Below, one piece after another: positions 8,522 through 16,192 of a stretch of DNA of 26,145 nt. The stretch lies in the NCBI GenBank assembly GCA_964590725.1, contig CAZPWF010000012.1:1-26145 (forward strand), in the 5' to 3' direction. Position 1 is the first letter of the stretch, and each line of letters opens with the position of its first letter. This DNA is from CAZPWF01 sp964590725 (lineage in GTDB: Bacteria > Patescibacteriota > Saccharimonadia > Saccharimonadales > JACQNP01). The notes below the pieces were generated by a model. It searched no databases. It was not told the DNA's origin and saw nothing but the letters and a program-made list of their open reading frames with translations. The position numbers were made by a program, and so were the translations under genes.

Positions 8522-9007
8522 TTAGGAGACTGCTTCTTGAGAAGGATGAACAACACGCAGTTCTGTGGTCTGCGGCGTTAGCCCATTTTGGGCCTCGATA
8601 GCAGCAACGTCCTGATGAGCCAACAATAATGCCTTGTGAACATCTATTGCCTCAAGCTCAGCCTGATCGCGTGCAATACGGTATCTACTTACTTCTACTG
8701 GGGTTTCCATACCTACGTATACACACGATGAACACATAGCTGCACCGCACGTCTTGGCTAGGCCATCCATTGCGTCTTTGGTTGCGACTTCGTCTTTGTG
8801 TGTAATCTTAGCGTTTTCAACAAACATTCTTTTAACATCTCTGTCGTCTAAAGTAGGGCATGCATTTAGTACAGCAGCTATATGTGAGTAGTTAATACCG
8901 TTACCGTGGTCACGGGTAACTATTCCCGTGGTCTTAAGTGTACAATTCAAAAAATTCTTGTGCCCTTTTCGAGCAGTCCTTGAATTCTTACCTAACGGAT
9001 TTTCCAT
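8522..9007 (-). CDS. Unrecognised 161-residue soluble protein with a CGAAMCSSC motif
   Basis: I do not recognise the family. The first ~20 residues are basic (KNSRTARKGHKN). The middle has NACPTLDDRDVKRMFVENA and then CGAAMCSSCVYVGME (three cysteines at about residues 88, 93 and 96). The C-terminal third is probably helical (AELEAIDVHKALLLAHQDVA). There is no signal peptide or membrane segment. The cysteine cluster could bind a metal or form a disulfide, but this is a guess. Transcription should start from a consensus promoter at 9018-9046, with a leader of only a few nucleotides and no Shine-Dalgarno sequence. The gene sits between ileS and rplU and may be cotranscribed with rplU. Good codon structure and a strong promoter indicate a real, probably well-expressed gene. 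Confidence 0.75.
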   Translation of the reverse strand: MENPLGKNSRTARKGHKNFLNCTLKTTGIVTRDHGNGINYSHIAAVLNACPTLDDRDVKRMFVENAKITHKDEVATKDAMDGLAKTCGAAMCSSCVYVGMETPVEVSRYRIARDQAELEAIDVHKALLLAHQDVAAIEAQNGLTPQTTELRVVHPSQEAVS

Positions 9008-9017
9008 AATTATGATT

Positions 9018-9046
9018 ATTATAGCAAATTATGCTATTTATGTCAA
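9018..9046 (-). promoter_or_regulatory. Consensus sigma-70-type promoter of the 161-residue gene, with palindromic spacer
   Basis: TTGACA (9046-9041), exactly 17 nt, then TATAAT (9023-9018): both hexamers match consensus fully. The ATG is 10 nt past the -10, so the leader would be about 2-5 nt. The spacer holds an inverted repeat, ATAGCA / TGCTAT (9021-9026 and 9032-9037), which overlaps the -10 and could be an operator. Confidence 0.85.
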
Positions 9047-9053
9047 TATACTC

Positions 9054-11897
9054 TTATGCTTTTTCTAGAGAAACAATAAGTTCAAAGCCTTCTATTCTGA
9101 CGGTTGATTCGTAGCCTTCTAACTTTTCGACTACTTCTTTGGCCAGGGTTTCAGTCTTAATTGTTTCAATATGCTCATCTATAGCCTTCTGAAGCTCTTT
9201 ATCGTCTGTTTCTAGCTTTAGACATATTCTGTCATCAACTTGCAGATCAGCCGCCTTACGAGCGCTCTGAATGTGCCTGACAACTTCACGAATCAACCCT
9301 TCGCGCTTAAGTTCTGGTGAAATTTTTGTATCAATCGCTACTTCCTTGCCCCATTTCACTTCTTTGACATTTAATTCTTCAGTAATTATGCCTTTGTAGG
9401 CGTCTGGAACTTTTGGTACCGTAACTGACTGCAGTGGCTGACGAACTTTGAGCTGAGCCTTGGCGCGCAAAGACAGTCCCTCGGTAATTGAATTGCGCAC
9501 TGCATCCATATCGTTTTCTAGATCGGCTTCGACAAGTTTGCTTTGGTATTTTGGAAAATCTTGTAGATGAACCGATTCTTTTTCTGTTAATTGTCGGTAA
9601 ATATCTTCAGCCATAAATGGCGTAAACGGCGCGATGACCTTACATAATTCCGTTAATACATAGTAGAGCGTGTGATAGGCTTGTTCTTTGTCGTTATCGT
9701 TTTCACTCTTCCAGAAGCGCTTACGACTACGTCTTATATACCAATTACTCAGCCCGTCTAAGAATTCCACAACCGGACGGCTAGACCGCATCAAATCATA
9801 GTTATCCATATTTTCGCTAACCTCTTTGATCAATCCCTGTAGCTTGCTCAAGATCCATTTATCTAATGGGTGCTCTGGATCAGGCATGGAGCCATCGGCT
9901 TCCCAGCCATCAACTTCGGCGTACATCAGGAAGAAATCCAACACGTTATACATCATAGTAAGCTTGCGCTCAGCATTTATAACGTCTTTGTCATCCAGAT
10001 TAACGTCTTCACCAAGGACAACAGGTGATGTTACCAACGAATAGCGAAAAGCATCAGCACTAACCTTGTCCATTAGTTCCAACGGGTCGGTGTAGTTCTT
10101 CAGTTTTTTGCTTATCTTTTTACCGTCAGCAGCGTAGATAAAGCCAGTACAGATAAGATTCTTAAAAGGCGACTTACCAAAGAGTCCAACATTTACCGCT
10201 GTAAGGGAATAGAACCAACCACGAGTTTGATCGATAGCCTCAACTATAAAATCAGCCGGAAAACTTGCTTCGAACTTTTCCCTGTTTTCGAACGGATAAT
10301 GGAACTGGGCAAATGGCATACTTCCAGATTCAAACCAGCAGTCCAATACCTTGCCGATATGCTTGAGCATGACACCATCAACTTCAAATTCGATATCCAT
10401 AACGTTCGGCAAATGATAATCATTAAGTTTCTTACCGGTTAATTCTTCAAATTCTTGATACGAACCAATCACTTTTACTATTTCCGTACCGTCTGGTCGA
10501 TAACCCTTCCAAACAGGAATTGGCGTTGCCCAATATCGATCGCGTGAGAGGTTCCAATCTGGTGCTGACTCAATAATATTCGCAAAGCGTCCTTCTTTTA
10601 GAGACTTCGGAGTCCAACTTGTCTTGCTGCTTGCCTCTTGCATATCATGTTTTTGCGCCTGAATATCCATAAACCAGCTTGGATGTGCTCGGTACATTAG
10701 CTTTGTGCCGCAACGATGACAATGAGGATATTCATGTTTTATGTACTCAACTTTTAGTGCCTTGTTTTCAACAACAAGTGTTTTTGCAATATCTTTATTC
10801 ACTTCCCAGATGTTGTGTTCTTGCCAACGACCTTCAGTGTAGTTTCCGTTCTCATCAACGATAGATACTACTGGAATGTTGTGTTTCTTACATAATTCAT
10901 AATCTTCTTCACCGTAGGCTGGAGCTTCATGAACTATACCCGTACCATCGTCTGCCGTCACAAAATCTGCCGCCAAAACTACATGGCTTTCAGGACCACG
11001 ATTCTCGAATAACGGATGGTATTTTTTGCCCACAAATTCCTTACCAGACACTGTTTTTATAACCTTATAGTCTAGAGGCTGGTGCTTCTCGTCAGTAAAT
11101 ACCTTCTCTAGTCTTTCTGTAGCGACATACAGTTTCTTACCTTCGTATTCGACAAGACTATATTCTAGCTTCTCATTGACCGCAATGGCCACATTAGCCG
11201 GCAATGTCCATGGGGTAGTTGTCCAAGCGACCATGTATTCATCGCTATCTTCTAGCTGAAAGTAGACATATACACTAGGGTCGGTGTCCATCTGATAACT
11301 GTTTTCCATGGCTACTTCTGATTTGCTTATAGGTGTGGCGTCCTTTGTGCAATAAACTAAGATTTTTTCACCATCATAGATTTTGCCCTTTTCATACAAT
11401 TCCTTAAACGCCCACCAAACCGACTCCATATACTCTGGATCCATTGTTTTGTATGCGCCCTTAAACTCTACCCAGCGACCAACTCGCTCAATAGTTTCTT
11501 CCCACTCTGTACCCGTCTTAATCATCGAGGCTCTGCATGCGTCAACGTAATCTCTGATTGATATCTTTGTGCCGATCTCTTTTTTGTTATTTATACCTAG
11601 CTGCTTCTCAACATATACCTCTGCTGGAAGCCCATGACAATCCCAGCCCCAACGACGTTCTACGTGCTTACCCTGCATTGTTTGATAACGCGCCACGACG
11701 TCTTTAACGGTAGATATAAGTAGGGTGCCATGGTGTGGCGTCCCTGTTATGAATGGCGGCCCATCATAGAAAACAAAAGAGTTATCTGCTGGCCTGGATT
11801 CAATCGACTTATTGAACGTGTCATCCTTAGCCCAAAACTTAACGACTTCCTTCTCTATCTCCGAATGTTTCTTCTTATCCCTTGCTTTAAACATCAT
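9054..11897 (-). CDS. ileS: Isoleucyl-tRNA synthetase
   Basis: This 947-residue class I synthetase charges tRNA-Ile. The HIGH signature appears as PHHGT at 54-58 and the KMSKS loop as KISKK at 594-598. WTTTPWTLPAN (225-235) and GTGIVHEAPAYGEEDY (318-333) mark the CP1 editing domain that removes mischarged valine. PHCHRCGT (391-398) and SRDRYWATPIPVW (451-463) are typical of the eukaryote-like type 2 IleRS. That type is generally less sensitive to mupirocin, which is family knowledge and not tested here. DQTRGWFYS is at 556-564. AGGAGT stands 6 nt before the first of two adjacent ATG codons, supporting the start used. The gene is 15 nt downstream of the 120-residue gene and behind a T-box leader, so it should respond to uncharged tRNA-Ile. 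Confidence 0.97.
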   Translation of the reverse strand: MMFKARDKKKHSEIEKEVVKFWAKDDTFNKSIESRPADNSFVFYDGPPFITGTPHHGTLLISTVKDVVARYQTMQGKHVERRWGWDCHGLPAEVYVEKQLGINNKKEIGTKISIRDYVDACRASMIKTGTEWEETIERVGRWVEFKGAYKTMDPEYMESVWWAFKELYEKGKIYDGEKILVYCTKDATPISKSEVAMENSYQMDTDPSVYVYFQLEDSDEYMVAWTTTPWTLPANVAIAVNEKLEYSLVEYEGKKLYVATERLEKVFTDEKHQPLDYKVIKTVSGKEFVGKKYHPLFENRGPESHVVLAADFVTADDGTGIVHEAPAYGEEDYELCKKHNIPVVSIVDENGNYTEGRWQEHNIWEVNKDIAKTLVVENKALKVEYIKHEYPHCHRCGTKLMYRAHPSWFMDIQAQKHDMQEASSKTSWTPKSLKEGRFANIIESAPDWNLSRDRYWATPIPVWKGYRPDGTEIVKVIGSYQEFEELTGKKLNDYHLPNVMDIEFEVDGVMLKHIGKVLDCWFESGSMPFAQFHYPFENREKFEASFPADFIVEAIDQTRGWFYSLTAVNVGLFGKSPFKNLICTGFIYAADGKKISKKLKNYTDPLELMDKVSADAFRYSLVTSPVVLGEDVNLDDKDVINAERKLTMMYNVLDFFLMYAEVDGWEADGSMPDPEHPLDKWILSKLQGLIKEVSENMDNYDLMRSSRPVVEFLDGLSNWYIRRSRKRFWKSENDNDKEQAYHTLYYVLTELCKVIAPFTPFMAEDIYRQLTEKESVHLQDFPKYQSKLVEADLENDMDAVRNSITEGLSLRAKAQLKVRQPLQSVTVPKVPDAYKGIITEELNVKEVKWGKEVAIDTKISPELKREGLIREVVRHIQSARKAADLQVDDRICLKLETDDKELQKAIDEHIETIKTETLAKEVVEKLEGYESTVRIEGFELIVSLEKA

Positions 11898-11912
11898 ATT
11901 TTACTCCTACTC

Positions 11913-12275
11913 TTAATTTGCAAAATGTACTTTTGTGGTAAATATGCCGTCTTTCATTGACTCAATCTCATAGTCAGGTTGACCTTTTTTAAATATCCCT
12001 CTGTACATCTTTTCTATGTCTTCGTCTGTCTGATTACAGCTAAATTCAACCCAACCATCGTCTGGGATTTCAATAGCTTCCGATCCGCCATCCCAATAAT
12101 CATCAATCTTACCTATATAGTAATCTATCGGTCCACTATCCATATTGGCGCCTAGGCCATACAAAAAATCATTTGGGAGAAGTCCGCGCATTTCGTTCCA
12201 AAATTTTTCTAATTCCGCTATCTGGCTATACTTTTCATCAACCAAAATCATTCTTTTTTGTCCTGTAAACTTCAT
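11913..12275 (-). CDS. Unknown 120-residue protein, first gene of the T-box-controlled ileS operon
   Basis: The protein is soluble, acidic and without cysteine clusters or membrane spans; I do not recognise it with confidence. The order IDYYIGKIDDYW, then EAIEIPDDGWVEFSC, then YRGIFKKGQPDYEIES loosely recalls the GyrI-like / AraC effector-binding fold, in which a protective or ligand-binding domain has this strand pattern. That resemblance is weak. The ATG at 12273-12275 has AAAGGA about 5 nt upstream. A second ATG eight codons later has AGGA but poorer context. It lies between the T-box leader and ileS with a 15-nt gap, so it is expressed with ileS and may act in translation, stress or antibiotic response. 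That link is inference from position only. Confidence 0.75.
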   Translation of the reverse strand: MKFTGQKRMILVDEKYSQIAELEKFWNEMRGLLPNDFLYGLGANMDSGPIDYYIGKIDDYWDGGSEAIEIPDDGWVEFSCNQTDEDIEKMYRGIFKKGQPDYEIESMKDGIFTTKVHFAN

Positions 12276-12286
12276 CTTTGTCCTTT

Positions 12287-12474
12287 CAAAAACAAAAGCC
12301 TTCTATGTGGGTTGCAGGAGTCCTGTGATTGGACGGTTCCATCCTGCTTCCTTATTAGAAGGCTCTTTCTTTCACCGATAACGTCGGTTCAACACGTCGG
12401 GGTCTAATTGGCTATTAAGCCTTTCTTCCCGCTCCTCGTAGCTGATAACTACTCTAATGGATTTACTAAATTGT
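12287..12474 (-). ncRNA. T-box riboswitch leader of the ileS operon
   Basis: The minus-strand RNA contains a near-ideal T-box antiterminator. GCAGGA (12347-12342) pairs with UCCUGC (12319-12314), a 7-nt bulge UGGAACC (12341-12335) follows the 5' arm, and GUCC pairs with GGAC across loop AAUCACA. The bulge is the part that reads the tRNA NCCA end. Upstream is a small Stem-I-like hairpin (12431-12398): CGGG/CCCG and GGC/GCC helices around an internal loop whose 3' side carries AAUUAGA, giving a candidate Ile specifier AUU at 12408-12406. Next comes ACCGA/UCGGU (12388-12374), a likely Stem III. An outer helix, AGCCUUCUA (12364-12356) with UAGAAGGCU (12305-12297), is followed by a U-rich run and could terminate transcription. 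A hairpin at 12452-12438 precedes Stem I. Control by uncharged tRNA-Ile is well supported; the exact switch mechanism is not. Confidence 0.88.
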
Positions 12475-12480
12475 AGACTT

Positions 12481-12509
12481 AATATACCACCGTAACCGCT
12501 GATAAACAA
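12481..12509 (-). promoter_or_regulatory. Probable promoter of the T-box / ileS operon
   Basis: TTGTTT (12509-12504), 17 nt, then TATATT (12486-12481) lies directly after the stop of the 87-residue gene. It would start transcription near 12474, giving a leader of about 200 nt, a fitting size for the T-box. The -35 matches consensus only at TTG. Confidence 0.55.
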
Positions 12510-12773
12510 CTAAGCACTCACGTATGCGGTAACTTCGTTTATAAGTGGCAACTCTTCACCTTCCCAGTTTTTGAGCAATTCTCCATTGTCGCGAATCGTT
12601 AAAATTGCCGGGTAGCGCACAACATCATAGACTCTTGCCAGTTCTGCACCCTCCTGAGTCTCCAGACTTATAAGGTCCATAGTATGCCCTGTTCTCTTTT
12701 CGAATTCATACACAAACTCTTCGACTTTGCGAGCACTCTCAGAGTCTGGATGATAAATAATAACCGCTTTCAT
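12510..12773 (-). CDS. Thioredoxin-fold protein lacking the CxxC motif (87 residues)
   Basis: The layout is that of a minimal thioredoxin or glutaredoxin: strand MKAVIIYHP, helix (SESARKVEEFVYEFEKR), strand MDLISLET, helix EGAELARVYDV, then YPAILTIRDNGELLKNWEG. The cis-proline position (P55) and the following strand-turn-strand are conserved. Where a redox thioredoxin has CxxC, this protein reads HPDSESARK, and it has no cysteine at all. It therefore cannot be an ordinary dithiol reductase. It is a paralogue of the next gene upstream, sharing the pattern GAxLAxxYDxxxxxPAILxxRDxxEL. An extended -10 (TGCTAGAAT; hexamer 12787-12782) stands 8 nt before the ATG, suggesting its own leaderless transcript. 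Its function is unknown; a binding or scaffolding role is possible. Confidence 0.8.
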   Translation of the reverse strand: MKAVIIYHPDSESARKVEEFVYEFEKRTGHTMDLISLETQEGAELARVYDVVRYPAILTIRDNGELLKNWEGEELPLINEVTAYVSA

Positions 12774-12781
12774 TACTTACG

Positions 12782-12787
12782 ATTCTA
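12782..12787 (-). promoter_or_regulatory. Extended -10 element before the 87-residue thioredoxin-fold gene
   Basis: On the minus strand TG, one base, then TAGAAT (12787-12782) matches an extended -10. It is 8 nt from the ATG. A weak -35 (TCGATA) lies 17 nt further up. No Shine-Dalgarno sequence fits between. Confidence 0.5.
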
Positions 12788-12810
12788 GCACAAGCATATT
12801 GGTATATCGA

Positions 12811-13131
12811 CTACATTGATACTTGGTCGGCTTGAAATGTAACTTCTTCTGGTCGAGGCAAATCGAGACCATACCACTCAGCCGCTAATTCGTCCGTATC
12901 GCGCACTATCAATATAGCGGGCAACTTATCTTCTAAAATGTCATAGAAATCAGCTAATTGTGCGCCATCACCATTCCTAAGTGAAAAAATCTGAACCTCT
13001 CTTTCGGTGTGCTTCTTTAACTCATTCATAAAGTCAGTTAAGCGCCGTTCTTGATAACCGCCGCCATCATGTATCAAATAAATAGCTGCACCTTCTTGAT
13101 CTTCTATTTCTGTTAAAAAGTCGAGACCCAT
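12811..13131 (-). CDS. Thioredoxin-fold protein lacking the CxxC motif (106 residues), paralogue of the next gene
   Basis: Residues 15-22 (AAIYLIHD) form the first strand, and HDGGGYQERRLTDFM replaces the active-site turn and helix. QIFSLRNGDGAQLADFYDI and LPAILIVRDTDELAAEW complete a thioredoxin-like fold with the cis-proline at P71. There are no cysteines. Alignment by eye with the 87-residue neighbour extends from the second strand to the C-terminus, so this is a tandem duplication that has diverged. AAAAGGA lies 7 nt before the ATG, a usable ribosome site. The gene starts 38 nt after the nrdJ terminator. Nearness to a ribonucleotide reductase, which needs a thiol donor, is suggestive, but a protein without thiols cannot supply reducing power itself. 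Confidence 0.8.
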   Translation of the reverse strand: MGLDFLTEIEDQEGAAIYLIHDGGGYQERRLTDFMNELKKHTEREVQIFSLRNGDGAQLADFYDILEDKLPAILIVRDTDELAAEWYGLDLPRPEEVTFQADQVSM

Positions 13132-13169
13132 GGTTATTCCTTTTCTGTTACGTATAGGTATAGTCTAGC

Positions 13170-13205
13170 AAAAAAACTTAAATACGGGGATTTCTCCCCG
13201 TATTT
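13170..13205 (-). terminator. Strong intrinsic terminator after nrdJ
   Basis: Minus strand: AAATACGGGG (13205-13196), loop AGAAAT, CCCCGTATTT (13189-13180), then AAG and a run of seven T (13176-13170). The 10-bp stem is perfect, and it starts 7 nt after the nrdJ stop. It isolates nrdJ from the thioredoxin-fold genes. Confidence 0.95.
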
Positions 13206-13211
13206 ACTAAC

Positions 13212-15980
13212 CTAACTACAGCCCGTGGTCGAGCCACAGCTTGTACAGACGTAACAGCTGCCCGCCTTCTGCGTTTGATTACCGCAGTTGTAGCACATTG
13301 GCGCCGTATCATCAGACTTGAGCGAAACCGTTGGCTTTTCTTTAGTTTCTGATACGATTTGTGACTGAGTAGCTTTAAGCTGAGTATCCTCTGTTCGCTC
13401 ATCCACCAATTGACTTGCTGGCAACAAACTTGTTTGCTCCTCTGGCATATCATCAATTGAAGCTAAACCTAATTCTAGGCGATCATCAAATGAAAGATAT
13501 GTAAGCGCCAGTCTACGGAACAAATAATCGATCAACGAGGAAGCCGTCCTAATCTCTGGGTCGTCTGTTATGCCCGCCGGGGCAAAGCTAGTACTTGTTA
13601 GTGAATTTACGTAAGTCTTTAGTGGCACACCGTACTGCAAACCATGGCTAACACTGATGGCAAACGCATCCATAATCCCTCGAAGTGTCGAACCGTGTTT
13701 TGCAAAATGAACGAATAATTCACCTGGTGTACCATCCTCATACTCGCCTACCGTCATGTAACCATGACTATCGGCAACACGAAAACTAAACGTCTTGCTC
13801 GCCCGAACCTTTGGCAGATAGCGACGTACCGCACCCTTTACGATTATCTTATCGTTGAGGGTTTCGATACTGTCTGCTTTTTCGTCATCTTTAGCGCCAT
13901 CTTTTTTTGCCATAGAAAGTGGCTGAGCGACCTTACAATTATCTCTATAAATCGCCACCGCCTTGAGGCCTAACTTCCAGGCATCAATATGTAGCTGTTC
14001 GATATCTTCAATAGTTGCTTCTTCTGGCATATTAACTGTCTTACTGATCGCACCAGACAAAAACGGCTGTACTGCACCCATCATTTTTACATGGCCCAAG
14101 TAGTGAATAGAATTATCACCCATAGAACAAGCAAAGACATTTTCATCACCTTTCTTGAGATGAGGAGCGCCAAGTATTGTTTTTTCTACATCGATATAGT
14201 TAATTATCTCGTCAATTTGTTTCTTTGTATAGCCAAGTGCACGAAGTGCTCGTGGCACAGTTTGGTTAACAATGCTCATGGTGCCGCCACCGACTAACTT
14301 CTTAACCTTTACTAAACCAAGGTCTGGCTCGATACCAGTAGTATCACAATCCATCATTAGACCAATAGTACCAGTCGGTGCTAATACACTGGTTTGAGAA
14401 TTTCGGACACCATACTGCTGACCTAGCTCAACAGCTTCATCCCAAGACGTCGCTGCAGCACTTAAGAGCTCTTCCGATACCAGACTGGCATCAATAGCTG
14501 AAACTGCCTCACGATGCTGCTTAAGCACCTTGATTGTGCCTTCTGAATCTTTATGAAAACCAGCAAATGGCCCGACTCGATTAGCTAATCTTGCACTGGT
14601 AGCATAGGCATGCCCTGTCATTAGTGCAGTAATTGCCGCTGCTTGCGCCCGGCCTTCGTCAGAATCATATGGCAGACCTTGAGCCATAAGCATGGCGCCG
14701 AGATTTGCGTATCCAAGGCCAAGCTCGCGGTAAGCTCGGGCATTTTTACCAATACTCTCTGTTGGATATTCACTATAGCCAACAAGAATCTCTTGAGCGG
14801 TAAAGATATGCTCCACAGTATGCTTAAACGCTTCTATATCAAATGTGTTATCTTCGCGAAGATATTTGAGAAGATTAATACTAGCTAGGTTACAAGCTGA
14901 GTTGTCCAGATGCATGTACTCACTGCAAGGGTTGCTGCCGTTAATACGTCCAGCGTTTGGCGTCGTGTGCCAGTGGTTAATTGTTGTATCGAATTGCATG
15001 CCAGGATCGGCGCACTCCCAAGCAGCTTTACTGAATTGTCGGAACAGGTCACGGGCTTTAATAGTACGCACCGTTTTACCGGTCTTAACAGCTTTTAGAT
15101 CCCAATCAGCATCATCTTCTACAGCCTGCATGAATTCATCGGTAACACGAACTGAGTTGTTAGCATTCTGATATTGCACAGAGTGGATATCTTTACCGTC
15201 TAGGCTCATATCAAAACCAGCTTCTTGCAATACTCGAGCTTTGCGCTCCTCTATAGCCTTACACCAGATAAATTCTTCGACATCAGGGTGATCTGCATTC
15301 AAAATAACCATCTTGGCAGCCCGACGAGTCTTGCCGCCGCTCTTTATGGCACCCGCACTTGAATCAGCGCCACGCATAAAACTCAATGGGCCAGAGGCCG
15401 TTCCGGCACTCTTACCAAGCTTTTCGGCAGATGAACGAATAGTACTAAGGTTTATTCCTGAGCCAGAGCCACCCTTAAATATCATGCCTTCTTCTTTGTA
15501 CCAGTTAAGAATTGAGGGCATAGTGTCTTCAACTGCCAAAATAAAGCAAGCACTTGCCTGTTGTGATCGTTCTGGAACGCCAATATTGAACCAAACTGGT
15601 GAATTAAATGCAGCACGTTGGGTTGCGAGAATATACTTAAGCTCTTCACGAAAATCTTCCGCTTCGGCGTCGGTTTCAAAGTAACCCTCTTGCAATCCTT
15701 GACGTGTAATAGTGTCTGCCACCCTGTCAATAAGATGCTTTAGAGAAGTCTCACGACCTTTGTCACCTGGTGTCCCAGTAAAATATTTCTGGGCAACAAT
15801 GTTAATAGCGTTGAGTGACCACCCTTCAGGGAAATCTACGTCTTTTTGCTCGAAAACAGGTACTTTTGTCATCGGATTCATAATCACAGAATCTCGACTG
15901 ACCCATTTTAATTGATCATATGCTTTGCTCTTGGCGGGCGTAAAGAATCTCCTTCGCCCTAGGATTGTTGATTGTCCCAT
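13212..15980 (-). CDS. nrdJ: Adenosylcobalamin-dependent (class II) ribonucleotide reductase
   Basis: This 922-residue enzyme reduces ribonucleotides to deoxyribonucleotides using a B12-derived radical and no oxygen. The active site is clear: NPCSEYMHLDNSACNL with N350, C352 (thiyl radical), E354 and C363, and the partner cysteine C145 in SACFILAV. FKGGSGSGINLS (168-179) and APTGTIGLMMDCDTTG belong to the catalytic barrel. The C-terminus has a zinc-ribbon-like tail, C896xxC899 and C909xxC912xxC915, ending GCS, which shuttles electrons to the active site in this family. No N-terminal ATP-cone is seen. GAGGG about 5 nt before the ATG supports the start. It lies downstream of nrdR with a 212-nt leader and ends at a strong terminator. 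The organism must obtain cobalamin; no B12 synthesis gene is in the window. Confidence 0.96.
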   Translation of the reverse strand: MGQSTILGRRRFFTPAKSKAYDQLKWVSRDSVIMNPMTKVPVFEQKDVDFPEGWSLNAINIVAQKYFTGTPGDKGRETSLKHLIDRVADTITRQGLQEGYFETDAEAEDFREELKYILATQRAAFNSPVWFNIGVPERSQQASACFILAVEDTMPSILNWYKEEGMIFKGGSGSGINLSTIRSSAEKLGKSAGTASGPLSFMRGADSSAGAIKSGGKTRRAAKMVILNADHPDVEEFIWCKAIEERKARVLQEAGFDMSLDGKDIHSVQYQNANNSVRVTDEFMQAVEDDADWDLKAVKTGKTVRTIKARDLFRQFSKAAWECADPGMQFDTTINHWHTTPNAGRINGSNPCSEYMHLDNSACNLASINLLKYLREDNTFDIEAFKHTVEHIFTAQEILVGYSEYPTESIGKNARAYRELGLGYANLGAMLMAQGLPYDSDEGRAQAAAITALMTGHAYATSARLANRVGPFAGFHKDSEGTIKVLKQHREAVSAIDASLVSEELLSAAATSWDEAVELGQQYGVRNSQTSVLAPTGTIGLMMDCDTTGIEPDLGLVKVKKLVGGGTMSIVNQTVPRALRALGYTKKQIDEIINYIDVEKTILGAPHLKKGDENVFACSMGDNSIHYLGHVKMMGAVQPFLSGAISKTVNMPEEATIEDIEQLHIDAWKLGLKAVAIYRDNCKVAQPLSMAKKDGAKDDEKADSIETLNDKIIVKGAVRRYLPKVRASKTFSFRVADSHGYMTVGEYEDGTPGELFVHFAKHGSTLRGIMDAFAISVSHGLQYGVPLKTYVNSLTSTSFAPAGITDDPEIRTASSLIDYLFRRLALTYLSFDDRLELGLASIDDMPEEQTSLLPASQLVDERTEDTQLKATQSQIVSETKEKPTVSLKSDDTAPMCYNCGNQTQKAGSCYVCTSCGSTTGCS

Positions 15981-16192
15981 AGTACCCTCACTTTTTGTCA
16001 GTCTCTTAAAAGCACAAGATTGCTCTCAAACATCTTGCTCACCTCAAGAAACTAAGACAGATTTAGATTATTAATGTTTTAGGTTTTTGTTAGAGTTGCG
16101 TTCGTTTGCTTGTTTAAGCGTTCGTTTGCCAGCTCTCTGACTCATTTTATTTAAACCCTTACTGTTTATATAAAATGAGCGCGAGAACTGAC
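15981..16192 (-). promoter_or_regulatory. nrdJ leader region with direct repeats and a long hairpin
   Basis: This 212-bp gap between nrdR and nrdJ holds three structures. A 12-nt direct repeat (GCAAACGAACGC on the minus strand) occurs at 16129-16118 and 16109-16098, a 20-nt period. An inverted repeat at 16141-16156 / 16164-16179 has 16-bp arms with one mismatch and a 7-nt loop, starting 14 nt after the nrdR stop. A shorter one is CAAGAT/ATCTTG near 16013-16035. No U-run follows the long hairpin. No cobalamin-riboswitch signature was recognised. The repeats could be operator sites for nrdJ. Confidence 0.55.

Noticed and set aside
16141..16179. Intrinsic terminator after nrdR
   Set aside because: The stem is long but AT-rich and is not followed by a T-run on the minus strand, so it is reported as a hairpin of unknown role.
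15981..16192. Cobalamin riboswitch in front of nrdJ
   Set aside because: Expected because the enzyme uses B12, but I could not find the conserved B12-box sequence or its overall fold in either strand; only repeats and hairpins are seen.
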